From Ascidia mentula (taxonomy: Eukaryota; Chordata; Ascidiacea; Phlebobranchia; Ascidiidae), in the NCBI GenBank assembly GCA_947561715.1, contig OX387203.1:4898001-4962000 (forward strand): 64,000 bases of DNA, written 5' to 3'. Below the pieces are notes generated by a model. The model was given only the letters and a program-made list of their open reading frames with translations, had not been told where the DNA came from and made no database searches. Both the position numbers and the translations under genes were made by a program. This document shows, one piece after another, positions 12,051 to 25,049 of the stretch. The stretch's first letter is position 1. Each line of letters begins with the position of its first letter.

Positions 12051-13074
12051 ACTGTTCAATGCTTGCCAATCGGTGACGTAATGGTCACATGACACAGGAT
12101 GACGCGCAAGGCATGACGCGTAACTGATCTTAAATGTGGTTTGTTCAGTTGCCTCTCTCGTGCAGTCAAGCGCATCATAAATTTCAACATGGCTGGTTTG
12201 CGCGAAAAGGAAGCAGGTGTATCGGCAGAATTAGAATTACCAACTTGTTTTTCTTTTTGTTATTTTAGTGATAAACTGGATGAATTGCTGTGTTTGTTGA
12301 ATGTTGTTTACCACCGTCCCTTACAGCTCATATTATTCATGCTATTGGAGTTACATAGCGATACAGTCCGTGTTGCGTATTTCCTGGTTATGACGTTTGA
12401 AGTCGAAATGCTGTCATGTTGTCTTTCCACAGATGGCGTGCATAAGATCTTTGATGCGTTGTTCAGAAGGGTGTTGGCTCAAACGAAGTTCCGGATGTTA
12501 TTACGATACCATCTCGATGTTGTTCTTAGACCGCAAAGTATTGAATTGTGGCGATGTTTTGACAATGCAAAAAAAGATTAAAATAATGTTAACTTAGTTT
12601 ATCGTTAACCCATAACAGGCCACTGCTATAGTCAGGTTGCATGTTGGTTTGTGTTTGTCATGTGCGTTTGGATATATTTACCTTTCGGTGTTTTATGTTA
12701 ACTTAATATGTTTAAGTAAGGTTGACAACATTAGGAAATATTTTGTTAGTTTTTACTGGTATATCAACATCAACCATATCCTAATTGTCTTGATAATAGT
12801 AACGATTTATGCTTCAGCATCATGTCAACTATATGTAAGTGGATGTCAAAAAGTATTTCTGAACTGCAGTGATCTAATAGTATACAATATCCTATAATTA
12901 AACGCCCTCGCCGTCCCGATGCTACTATCACTATATTGATACACCTGTGAATTAGTACTATTTATAGTAATGTTTTGTCAGAACTGAAGTTCATAGATAA
13001 CTATTGACTTGTTATTTCTCGGTTCTGGTTAGAGAGAATCAATCGTTGTAGTTCAGCTCAAAATTTTTGGCCTG

Positions 13075-13220
13075 ATCTTTAATTGTTGAGAGCTGCATAC
13101 AGGTGTACACACTGTTTTGAACTGTAACGTCTCATCAGTGCAGCTATTGACTGACACTGTGATAGCTTGTACACAGATTTCCACTTTGTAGTACCTTTCG
13201 GTCAACGTTGATCCGCTGGG
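13075..13220 (-). repeat. Dispersed repeat, family R1 (reverse)
   Basis: Its reverse complement reads TCAACGTTGACCGAAAGG, 'actacaaagtggaaatctgtg' and 'agctgcactgatgagacg'. It is collinear with 6300-6460. Confidence 0.5.
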
Positions 13221-14459
13221 TACAAAACTAGGTACCAAAACAACACAAACGAACCACCGTGGAGGGCACCATGGCCAAATAAGGGGTGTCTCCAAAATGC
13301 CATTGTTTGGCGGTCCCTCTAAAAAGGTAGCAATGTCTAACTGCTTGGCATCCGATAGTGACATCGGCTCAGGTTGAACTAGAAACGTCGCTGTTGATGG
13401 AAAGAGCTTTTGACGATGTGGTGCAAAACCTTTCAGGAGAAACTAGCTGCTGGATATAAAACAAGTAAAGTGCTCGATAAGTGATAACTGCGGTAAATTG
13501 TTTCGGAGTTCATTGCCGCGCCAGAATTGAGCAAATGATTGCCCAACGAAGCGTTAATACCACACCGCAAACGGTTCAAGCAGAAGTAGCAATCGTCGAG
13601 CGCATCAGTGCGTTTCATTCGAAAGAAAATACTGTCCTAATACTTGGTTTGATTATGATGGCAATTGGAGAAATATGTACAGTGGCTCTTTAGGGTGGCA
13701 AAATTTTACCAAATATATATTCACAGAAACAAATCGTCAGCATATATTTAGATTTGTGTTCAAACAGACTGAGGTATTCGTTAATTTATAATTTCAGGCA
13801 TTCGTCAGTTTTAAGAATACTCGCACAGTAGAGAACATAACAGTTGAAATATCCATAAAGTGGGAGCTGGAGTGGTTATTTTAGTATGTATGTACGTTAT
13901 TGTGCCCCATATTACTCCAACGATATCAACAGTTGTGTTAGCGTGTAGAGTTTCTCACAGCATGATGTTGTGTTACGTACATTATGTTATACTCAGGTAG
14001 CATATCTCAAACGGTTATGCGTGTCATATTGGTTGTATGCTATCTATCACGTGCAAAACATTTGTTTTACATAATACTTTCAGGGGTCATGTATTTTGGC
14101 AAAGAAGCCTGATTTGACATTGGCAGCATACAAATAAGGTTGACATTTGGGAAGTTTACTGAGATGTTGTAAAGATCTGCTGGCGTGCCGTTTTCAAATT
14201 TTCCACGCGTGCCCAGTGTTGTGCACCTGTGTTATACCTAAACTAGAATAACGAAAACCTCATATCACTTTTTGGGTAAACATAGGCATCGTCCCGTTGT
14301 CGTGCCCGGTTCTTGCTTACCAAGGGCAAATAAAAACTTTAGTTTCGAGGCTCAGTGCAGTGTACTGGAAATAATTCGCCTATTAAAAGCGTTCTTTACG
14401 CTTTATTGCTGGAAAAAGTGGTTGCGAAGCCGGGAAATCTACTACTTAGGATCGTTTCT

Positions 14460-14560
14460 TTTAAGAATGTTTGGTCAGCAAAGTCGTCTGATAGTCACAG
14501 CAGCTGCACTGATGAGACTTTTAAGTCGAAACAGTGGCCATCTGTCTGCAGCTTACACAA
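14460..14560 (+). repeat. Dispersed repeat, family R1 (short)
   Basis: Contains CAGCAGCTGCACTGATGAGAC and 'gtcgaaacagtggccatc', followed by 'tgtctgcagct'. Partial copy. Confidence 0.45.
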
Positions 14561-14668
14561 TGAATTCTCTTGGTTTGGCACTCTTAAAGAAGACTGACTT
14601 TTGTATCGAAAGATATACACTAGCTTTCGCGAGCACCTCTAGCTTTGTCATCACCAATCTCTATTGGG

Positions 14669-14724
14669 CCCGTCGTTAGCTCCCAATCTCTGTTGAGTTA
14701 ACGACGGGCTCAACAGAGATTGGG
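14669..14724. repeat. Two overlapping inverted repeats
   Basis: CCCGTCGTTA (14669-14678) pairs with TAACGACGGG (14699-14708). CCCAATCTCTGTTGA (14682-14696) pairs with TCAACAGAGATTGGG (14710-14724). The two hairpins interleave, so they cannot form at once as simple stems. Just downstream 'acacgacgatgcc' occurs twice. Probably remnants of MITE ends. Confidence 0.5.
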
Positions 14725-15019
14725 GATTAATAAGTCATTATTAACACGACGATGCCGCAACACGACGATGCCAACTAACGACAACATATCGTTTCATAGT
14801 GACTTTTTGCTTTGACTGTCTTGCGTTTGTTTTTTTGTATCTTATACGACGCAAGTACACACCCATGTTGAATGGACATCGCAAAAATGCGACTAGTAAT
14901 TTTCGACTTGTGCCTTTGGATTTAAAGGAATCTTCGTATAATCGATGCTTTGAAAAGCCAAACTTGCTTCATGTTTTAGCAGCCATATGAAAAAATCTTA
15001 GGAATCGTTTGCTTTATCG

Positions 15020-18000
15020 ATGATGCAAGCTCAATTATCTCAAAATATATCGCCAGATGTGCAGTCTTTGTTTTTTAACTGCAAAGCAAGGCTGATAGAG
15101 GTAAATATTTTATGTTTATTTGTTGGCACAAATGCTTTTTATATATGAATGTTTGGATCAATGATTAAACCAATTTGTTTCAGATATCGCAAAGTGTTCA
15201 GGAAATCGATCCAAGCGATGTAAAGTAAGTTGGTCACAAATATAAGTTATAGACAAAGCACAACTAAAAAGCGTTTGTCGTAACTATAACTTTTCTCTTT
15301 TCCTTGAAAAAGCATTCGTTTTCAGAAAACTTACAGATAATGATCAGCATTTGTTCACCAAAGATAAATCTCCAAAAGATGCTGTAAAGGTATACAAACC
15401 AACTTGTAAAGATATCAATATTACTGGCAATGTTTTATTAATTCATGTAAATTATTTGCTTCTTCAAACTTACAACAAACGAAAATCATTTCAGAACCAA
15501 TAGCGTTTGTATCATTATCTCGTCAACAGGTTGGCGATCGAGTTGTAATTAAAATGAAGAAAAGACAACTTAAGCCGAAGCTGTTAAAATCAGGTCAACT
15601 GTGGGATGAAAACATCACAAAGGTTGTTTAAGTTGCTATAGTATCCCAAACAGTATGTTAATTATTTAGTTAATAATAAAGGCCATACTTGGTTAATTTC
15701 ATAAAAAAAGAAAAATAAACGCCCGCATCTAGTTTTGTCCTTTTTGTTTTAGGATATAGGGGAAACTGGAACTGTGATCAATGTCTTACCAGATGGATTA
15801 TTAGAGCCTGTTGTTTTCTTTCCCAAGTCAGGGAAAAGGTATAAGCACACAGTATTTGTGATTGTAGGCTACATGCTAGGAGGAAGGGCAAAACTAAGCC
15901 AATCTTGAGAGTTGTGATTTGCTACGTCAAATTAACTCAGCCAAAATCAACGGAAAATACCTATGTAAAAGAGTTGGAAGTTTGAATTTATTTAAAATGT
16001 CCAATCAATGTCAAGATTTTTATGGAATAGTGGGTCGATGTTACAAACCAAAACTTTGTTTGCTTTAACCTGGAACTTTGTTTGCTTTGACTATATTAAA
16101 GGAACCAAAAGGAACCGAAACCAATATAGGAAATGACACAACATGATATAGAAACAAAACACCTGCGGGATATTAAAACTCAGATTAACACTTGTATATT
16201 TCTTAGGTGGATTGTACATCCAGAGGCACTACGCAATGTGTCGGACCAACGCGAATCGGATGGTTCAAATAAATATTCAAAAAGCCCTTTGAAGGTAAAA
16301 CGAAAAACGGCAACAAGTGTTTTTAACAGTTTGGAAAATAAACATTTTAAAGTGAAAGATGAGGTAGGCTAATGTTGACCTGCAAATATAAACATATATT
16401 TGAACTTTAGTTTCCAACCCCCTTCAACAGAAATTGGAGCATGTTATTTTACTTCGCTTAAGTAGAAAAGTATAGGCTTCACGGATTTACTTTTTACAGG
16501 TAGGAGACGGCGTTGAGATAGCTTTTGAACAAAACATCGTCAAAACCTTACAACAATCTCAAATAACTAATTGGATGCAAGTTATAAATGTGAGAATTTA
16601 AATTATTTTTAAGCTCAATGGAATGCTACTACTTATGACATGTACATAACTCAAATATATGCTAATCCATTCCGAAGGCCATTTTACTTAATATTATATT
16701 GACAAATTATGTTGCTTAGCGACATTATTAAATGAACAATTTCCAAAACCCTACAAATGTAAAGTAAAAAAAGACTTAATTAAAACTATTATTTATGTAT
16801 TTATTTATAGTTGTTCTTTCGATAGGAATCCAAATGTACTCTATTAGACCTATTCTACCCAACGTCATAAAATTATTCAGATCAATTATGATTAATTGCT
16901 GATATCTTCAGTTTCAGGAATGTTTGGAAAAAATTCTGTCATTTGATATCAATGGATATGCTCATGTTAGCATAGACGATAAAATCAGGTACGTGAAAGT
17001 TTGGGGCAGTATTAGATATATAGTGTTCCATGCGTCCGAACTTAAATAATAAATATTGAGTAAATGCTACTTGTTGATATTTGTTTTCTCGACAATTGGA
17101 AGTCTACATATTAATCCAGTCGTGCTGAAGGCAAAAGAAATCGAGAAAGGAAAAAGGGAAAATCAGAAACCTGTGAGGTTTAAACTCACCCAAGTAAGTC
17201 GTGTTTAAGTTTAGATATTTGTTACATACAAATGAGTCCAATCTGTTTAGGCCCAAAACAAATTTCCATTACACTGTAGTGTTTTCATCAAGCACAATCT
17301 CGAGCACTTGGTGGTTGCACCGTATTGGAATTATTCTCTTACAGAGGTAGTATTTTTCTCGCATGCATTTTCGTTCCACACACTGTAATATTTTAGATAT
17401 TGGGTGCCAAAGGGAAGGTAACATACCACGGTGTTGCTGGAGAAATTGGAATTACCATAAAGGACAAAACGTAAATCAAGTTAAAATTATTTTTAGTCTG
17501 TTAAAAAAACCAGATTTTCGCAGTTGGATTTTACCAGACGTAATGCTGGACAGAAAGGAAAAAAAAGACAAGAAGCTAGGAAAGGAAAAAAACGACAAAA
17601 AAAGAATCAGAAGGGACTCTTGCTCCCCATACAAGAGCGATACTTTTCCTTTTGCTGTAGGTTCATGTTGTAAACAGTACCTTTAAAGTATACTTTAAAT
17701 CCAGATTGTTTGATTTTGCGTTTTTAATGTTACGTAATTTATTTAACTGACTGTCTATATTTCTAATTGCAAGAAAATAACATTTTCTTTTTAACCTATT
17801 TCAAAGTATATAATTACACTCGTTAATTTACAAAGTTTTGCTGTGAAATTTAACCAATTCGGTTTGTGTTAAAATTGCCATGGATAATACAAACCAAAAC
17901 CTATTCGCGTAAACGGCCATCACATGAAAAGAAAATACCAAATCTTCCTGAAAGTTTGATGCATAATTAGTACCAACTTTCTATTATCGTGCCAAACTTG

Positions 18001-20632
18001 GCCATATCAGACAATGGATTTTGAGCTATTATAGGCAAAGGTCGTTACGTGGGCCTTAATACCTGCATCTATATCAATTGCATTGGTTCTAACAATTTCA
18101 GCAAACAATTTTTTTCCACGACAACAGACAGAAATACAACACTAAACAAAACACATTTTCACAGGTAGATGATTTGGTTGTCTTAAGATTTGCTTACCAC
18201 CCTTCGTTTCCGAGAACCTTAGCTGGACTGCGAATACCAAAGAATTTCGAAAGAGTAAGAAATGTCGTTTTCAACATTTTCATCAAGTTCGAAATGACTG
18301 CTTAACAATGACTAGTATATTAGCTTGACTTTCCAAAACAATTTCGTAAATTGGCACTTTTGCGCCTATAGGTTTGTAAGAAAGTGGCTACTTTTCTCGG
18401 CTATGCGTCCTTGACTGTTGGAGTTGTGTCAATAAAAGGAATGAAGTAAGCTTTGCAATTTACAGTTGCGGTGTAATTGTAATGCTAACTGTTTACAGAC
18501 TTCATATAAATTTGTTAGACATCATACCAATATTTGATTTTAAATTGAATGCATCAATTGCTACACTGTTCGAGTTAGAAAAGAAGAAACAAGAAGAGCT
18601 AAAAGTTAGTTAAACATGTATATTTTTTTGTTATGGACTAAATGTCGTGTTTTACGCTTAAGGTTGGAGATAACGTGAACCTGGACATAGCCGATGGAAT
18701 GTTGATAGAAGAGAAAGACATTCCAAACATTGAGGTTATGATCGCAAGTGATTGTTTTTAATGAATATTTGCTCAGCAAGACCGGACCAGGAAGTTAAAC
18801 TTATTCATGTAGGTTATCACCAAATCATTTAAACTTGTGCAATTCGACGACTCGAAGGACTTGGCTGTTCTCCAATATGACGACAAGTTTTATACAGTGG
18901 ACCCTCTGTTCATAAGCTTTATTCCAGATGAAAAGGTAATGCTCGCTGCTAAATTCTTAATCGTTTATATTAGTTTTAAATGTCTCAGAGAGTCTGGGTA
19001 AAAAAATGGAACCTGACAAACTTGAGCAGACCCCAAGGAATGACTTACAAATATACAACTTAACTACGTGTCTCAAAATGGTGCAGCAAACTACGGAAAT
19101 ACTTAGGTCTTTAAAAGGTGAGCCATCTACAACTTGCATAAAATTGTTGATAAGCAAACGTTTCTACTCTACTGATGACATTTCTTAACCGATAACTTAA
19201 TTCGGTTATTTTGATAAACTTTAGTTGCACACAACGAACCGTTATACCTTACCTCCAAAGGCATGGTTACGGTTGCCTTTCAGCTTCATCTTTTTCCAGC
19301 AGAATTAGAATTGGAATTAAAACGTAAGTTTTCAAAGAAAAACATCTATGATATTAAAGTTGAGTATTTTTCAAAAAAAAAACTTCCTAAATAATAAGCA
19401 GCGATAAAAATGACTGACAACAAATAGTCTTTACAGCTTATTTTGCAGAGAAGATGGCAAACATTGGTGAATGTCAAGTTTCTGAAGAACTTAAATACTG
19501 CTTTATTTTTCCTTCTGAAAACATTATGGTAAATCATTAAATTAAAGTGTTGCAAACTAAAGTGGTGAAATATGGATGTTCCTACAATAAATTTCATAGC
19601 ATTAAATGCTAACAACAAAAATGTTTCAATGTGAAAATACGCTTTGTATTCATTGAGACCTAATTTTTGGTAACATATAATATTTTGATCATTCATTTTC
19701 TGTCTTTTGTCCTGACGATCTTTGCTTTGCAAATCAACAGTTTTGTGATCCCTAGCCTCAAACGAGTTTCTTTTTTAAATTTTTAGATACATTTGCAAAC
19801 AATCGAAACAAGCAGAAAAGAAGACAACGTCCAAACTTTGCATGAATCAGACAATGCGTTGCCCGACTGCTTCGCTGACCAACCAGGCACTTCGTCAATT
19901 GTCTCGTGTGAACAAGGTAGGCCAGTGGTTTTAAAACTGTGTAGGGTCCCGACTAACTTGGATCACCTTTGATTGCGACATAATAAAATTCCATGGCAAA
20001 TCCATCTATGTTGGATCATCGCCAGATTATGCAATAGCAATATTGGAGTTATACTTGCGATTTTCCACGCGAAAACTTTTCACAAATAATTAGCGTTGAT
20101 GAAACTTTTGCGGGACACCTCTGATAGTTCACTAATGCAGTAAGTTTATCATTTTCGTGATAAAAGCAAAATAAACTATACAAAAATCAGTGTTAGCCTC
20201 TGATTGTCATGTCGGTCTGTGTTAAACGTCTCGGAAAACAAAACAAAAACTATTCGTCGCCTTGGCTCTAAACCGATTTTTACAGATATTTTGCAGAGGA
20301 GCAATGATGGAGAACAAACCTTTCAAGGTCAACAGGCTGATGATAATGATACAGACGATGATTCACCGACATGGACGCCAGACAATATGCCATCAACATC
20401 ATCTAATGGAACAGTCAGAAAAAATATTTCTTTTGACCGCTCGACCAGGGAAATAATAATTAAATGTAATTTGGAATCAGAGGATCGTTCCTCTAATGGT
20501 GGTAACCAATCGTTAGATTATCCAGTTTTCGATCGACAAAACAGTGCAGTTCAAGATAACTTACACGTACGAAACACGTACAATTTTTACAAGCCAAATC
20601 TGGTTAATTGCCAGATTGGCAACAGTAACTAA
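15020..20632 (+). CDS. Multi-repeat protein with Mind-bomb-like SH3 repeats
   Basis: 22 coding exons: 15020-15100, 15184-15224, 15326-15389, 15530-15622, 15753-15838, 16207-16363, 16500-16589, 16918-16988, 17103-17193, 17251-17346, 17397-17470, 17524-17656, 18165-18254, 18372-18445, 18499-18604, 18663-18734, 18813-18935, 18991-19117, 19225-19323, 19437-19528, 19787-19916 and 20286-20632. They give 2337 nt, 778 aa, with every phase closing. About five repeats are visible. R1 (aa 63-133) runs from VGDRVVIK to RWIVHPEALRNV. R2 (175-240) runs from VGDGVEIAF to LHINPVVL. R3 (about 266-322) contains KVTYHGVAGEIGITIKDKTW. R4 (360-440) runs from VDDLVVLRF to LHINLLDI. R5 (450-514) runs from VGDNVNLD to VDPLFISFIP. 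This pattern (VGD start, W/F-x-H/N-P-x-x-L end) resembles the SH3-like repeats of Mind bomb E3 ligases. No ZZ, ankyrin or RING part is seen. A Lys-rich linker follows R3, and the acidic, Ser/Asn-rich C-terminal 115 residues look disordered. Function not assigned; a 5' exon upstream cannot be excluded. Confidence 0.75.
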
Positions 20633-23600
20633 ACTATATATATATACGTGTGTGTGTAATTATACATATTTCCGTGTAAACTGTGTGTTTGATAATTCTG
20701 TAGATTTGCGTGCAAACAAGCAACACGGTAATAAGCAGGAATTTTTAATTTTAATCGAAACTCTTTTCATATTGAATATTGATTTAATGTGTGTGCAACC
20801 CTATTATCAGTAAATAGCATGCAAAAATATATTTTTCGAGGCAAAACCGCTCCACACCTGTGTTTTAAAACGCCATGGATTGATGATTTATCTGCCAAGT
20901 GGTTCTTTATATGTATTTTAATGTTTGTACAAATTTTCTGCTTTAAAGAACCAACTGAATCAGATTTGTAAATACAGTATATTATTCGAATTCCTACTGA
21001 ATTAATTGCTTGAAGCAAATGAAACGATTGAGAAAAGAAGGTTAGAAGCTTACAACCTGATTGCCAGGCAACAGTCAATGGGTACATCTTTCGGATCGCT
21101 ACTAACGTTGGACAAATTATATTGCCAGTGGTGCTTGGCAATACAAATAGAAACTCCAGCTATGCCCCTTGTCCAGAAATGCCAATACACAGCACCATCA
21201 AGCGGATGCTTTATTTACTCACAATGTGGAACAAAGAGGCAGTTTTTCGACAATAATGTTTTCTTTGCAAACAGATAACCTGAGTAGTACGTAGCCTATT
21301 TGTAAACAGCTGACCTACTCAAGTGCATATTCACAATTGCCTGCAAATAAATAGTTGTCGCTCGCATATTATCTTTACATTTTTATTGTCCATTTCATTT
21401 ACACATTCTCAAAATCAGTCAGCCCACTGGTTCTAAATCTAATGTTTTTGAATGAAAAAGTCATTTACAAATGGCTAATTCTACCTTGCATTTCTCCAAC
21501 CAGACGAATGAGGCGGAGTTTAACATACACTTTTATTTACAATATTGATCAGACATCCAAAGTGGTTTTAAAATTGTTACCGAAATTGAATTTAAAAAGT
21601 TTTGGAATGTACCCATACTGATTTACAGCTATAGCACACAACTATCGTTAACACTGGCGTGTATTATATGCGGGGAGAATTCTTCCTGAACATGTTAGGT
21701 GATAAAGTTGAATAAGGCGTAGATTTTTCGAGAACAACCAAGGAAATAATAATAAAATGTATATGCTTGGACAGAAAACAAAGAAACTTAATACCAATTT
21801 TTAATACCTGGCCCAAAACCCAAACATGTATGATTTTGCTTGATAAAGTGCTTATGCACCTAACAAGTTACACGGCTATTGAAAGTCGTTTAAAATACGC
21901 TTTTCCTTGTTAATCGGATGGCCACGTTGTGTTTTGCGTCAGTGATTGCCCTGTCTAATCAAAGGCACAGCTATTAATGGCACAAAAACAAATAATAAAT
22001 TATTAGCGAAAAAAAGTTAGCGTCATAGTGAGCGTTTTTCCCGCTCGGTTTAATTCAGAAGAAAGAAAACCGATAACGCACTGCCTGCTTTGGCATTATT
22101 TAAACGTCATTTCCGTTAAACGATGACCATTTGATATCCGGCACAATTGGATACAGAAAGGGATCTAGTCGACCTCAGCCTTAATTTGGAGACGTAAGCT
22201 AAATGTCAAAGCCTTTTGATTAACCTTTTGACTGGAAACATTGACAAGGGACAGACTCAGCCATGCGGAAACAATTCAAAGATATAGACTCATTCCACGA
22301 AATTTAACTGCTCATTGCACCGTGACTTGTTCTAATTCGTCGACTAATAAATGTTCTAATATTGCGTCCAAGATTCATGGCGAAACCCGCGTCAGAATCG
22401 ATGGAAGTTGGCTTGAAAGCTGCGTTTACATTTGAGTTGACCAGGACATGCCTCTTCACGATATGTCGATCTTTCTGACCGATGGCGTCTGATTTGGGGC
22501 TGTCTTTGCGAAATACATTTCGGTATCGTAAATAACTTGATCCTAATCAAGCTTTGCAAAACTACGCCCAAATCTAACGTTTAATAATAGAAGGTTTTCA
22601 TGCCTGTTCAATTCTCTGACAAGTTAATGTACATTGTTAAACGAGCATATAGTCCCAAATGGAAACAAGTGGCCCGACAAAACATGAAGTCGACAAAATA
22701 TCCGCCTCGTCAACTTGAAACAATCGTCGTCACAGAGCTATGGGCGGTGTGATGCATACATATAGCAAACTATCGATACGAAAATGACAACTTCTTTGTT
22801 CGAAAACAAACCCACGCGCGACCTGGGTCATCAAAGACATTGACCCGCCAGTGCAAATCCCATCTTTTTCCCCGGTTGTATGAAGCGTTGTGTGATAAAA
22901 AATAAGTCTATTTTCCAAGTTTATCTGACGAAAGAATTGCTCTCAGATTAATTCCGTCGTTATACGCGTTTAATCATAGTTCGTATGTTTCCTGAAAGAA
23001 GGGTAAGGGTTTTTCCCCAAATGGTTCAAGTTTTAGAGTGGCCTAAAACATAAGTCATCATAATCGTTGAACAGTTGACAGTATGGTCGAATTTGACGAA
23101 TTATAGTTACTTTAGTTCTATCTTATACTATCACAACATTTTTTTAATGACCGGGGTTAAAAAATGAAATTTGTTTGATCGGGTTTAAAATTATGGTGAA
23201 AAAAATAGTGCAATAAAAATCCAAGAATTGCGAACCATTAAAACCCGTTAAGGTATAGGCTCAAAATACACCCCAAAATATATGTTTTTTTCAAATCAAT
23301 AAAAAACATATCTTGCCTGGATAAAGTAAGGCCATCATATCGAGAAACAAAACAGTATGACTACGGTTGGGATCTGCAGTCGGCTATTTAACAAGCCTTT
23401 CTATTTTTTCCTTGGAGGTAACACTAAAAAGAACGCTTAATTAAGTCCGCTTTGAAAATAAAAATGCTTTGTCCATTTACGCAATAATTTTATTGGTAAA
23501 TAAACATTTACGAATAAAACTTTTTGCAAAAATGTAGTCAAGTTTCTGTTTTTTCTCTCAATTGAACCACTTTCTGCCATCCAAATCGCTGTTTATTAAA

Positions 23601-25049
23601 TTACTGTTGGCAGATACCGTTCTTTTACCACACCAATCGGAAAGGTTAATTTGTAGTGCATAGACCGGGTGCATTTTACGAAACCAGGCAACTTTGTGCT
23701 CTCTTAAGGTTGTGCGCGCTAGACAGTTGCCAAATTCGCTTCATGCGGGTCTTGCCTGCGTATAACACAATGGCGTTGCATTTTCGTGAAATGTAATGAT
23801 GTTTTGAGGTGTTAATTTGAAACGTTAAGATGTTAAAAAAACAGAAAGTTTAAAAACACAGTTTGAATTTTTTTTTAATAAAAATGAGAAGCAGAGCCTG
23901 GCTTTTGTACCACACAACACCTGAAACTGACGGAAAAATGAATTGAGGCTTACGACTTTTTCTCGTACTTACGCAACCACCATTGAAGCAAAAGAAAATA
24001 TCACAGAACGACTGCTGCAGGAATGCAACCTGTGCAGGTTAGTGTTGTCCAACGGATCTGTTTTTCGTGTCACCAACTTTAACTAATTCAAAAAAGTGCA
24101 ATCACCTGTTACCCTTCTTTGAGTTTGCAGAAGCAACCATTGGAATGTATAAATAAATACGTTCTTGTGTCAAAACGCAAAAAATAAAAAAACCATCATA
24201 ATCCAGCAGTTTTTTCTTTGTAATCCTGCAACCGTATTAGTAATCGCGTAAGGATATCGCTCGAAAAGTTAATAGCACTTTCGCATTGGGGTAAAGTGTT
24301 TAACATATCTCTCCAATATATGCTTAACAGCAGCATGAAGGTCAGTCGAACATGTTAACAAAAATGTAGACAGGTGGCAATTTACTAACAGATGTGGTTT
24401 GTGAAATGGCGTGCCTTGATCGAGTTTCAGTCCCTCGTGAATTAGTGTGAACCGTCAACATTGAAATTAAAACATTCAAAAAAAGAATTATTAAATATTT
24501 ATTATCCATTTTGTTCTCTCACAAACAAATCCTGCGACCGCGATGATAGAACAAGAAACCGGTATATCAGCAATAGCAGAAATCAGCTAAAACATAAAGA
24601 ACTATTTTAAGGTAAGATTAGTTTAAAGATAGGTTTGTAAAGCTTATTCTCCTACACATGTTACAACAGAAAAGTTGGGAGTTTGATTTGTTTGAATCGC
24701 CTGTATAGTCTCTATGGCTAACAGAGACTCGTAACAGATTAGTACAAAATATGATAAATAATCTCAAGTCGTCTGTCTGTTTTCAACGTCTGTAAACAGA
24801 AAAGATGCATTGAAAATCAGAATCTTTTCAACGCCAAGTGTAAAGTCATTACTGCAGGTCAATGTTGAAGGCTTTTAAATCTTATTATGAGCAATACGAC
24901 TTTGGCATATTGCAACCTATAATGAACAGCCTATAGATGCTCGATTTAGTATTCCGTGGAGATAATTGAGAGAGGAAATAAAGCAGTCACATAAAATAAA
25001 TAAAATAGATCTGACTACATAATGCCGTGAAAATTATGATTGTCTAATT
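20633..25049. other. Long intergenic stretch
   Basis: No gene is supported over about 4.4 kb. A frame at 21000-21278 starts with a charged helix-like stretch (EANETIEKRRLEAYNLIARQQ), but it has no flanking exon logic. A short TA run lies near 20636-20650. The rest is AT-rich, with no recognised repeat family apart from poly-A/T tracts. Confidence 0.5.

Larger units (their letters stand above)
11186..15019. other. Intergenic, repeat-dense
   Basis: Contains the duplicate of 1660-2600 (about 11190-12200), R1 repeats at 11890-12050, 13075-13220 and 14460-14560, and overlapping inverted repeats at 14669-14724. Longer frames such as 12141-12581 fall inside the duplicated non-coding stretch and are not preserved in the other copy. 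No gene supported. Confidence 0.5.

Noticed and set aside
12141-12581. 146-residue open frame on the plus strand
   Set aside because: It lies in the segmental duplicate of 2460-2620 and the frame is not preserved there. No motifs, no splice logic.
14272-14679. 135-residue open frame
   Set aside because: Overlaps an R1 repeat and interleaved inverted repeats; composition looks non-coding.
19346-19732. 128-residue minus-strand frame
   Set aside because: Antisense to introns and exons of the repeat protein; low-complexity AT-driven frame.
20204-20285. Upstream part of the last frame of the repeat protein
   Set aside because: No acceptor opens it in frame. The acceptor at 20285 gives the correct phase with exon 19787-19916.
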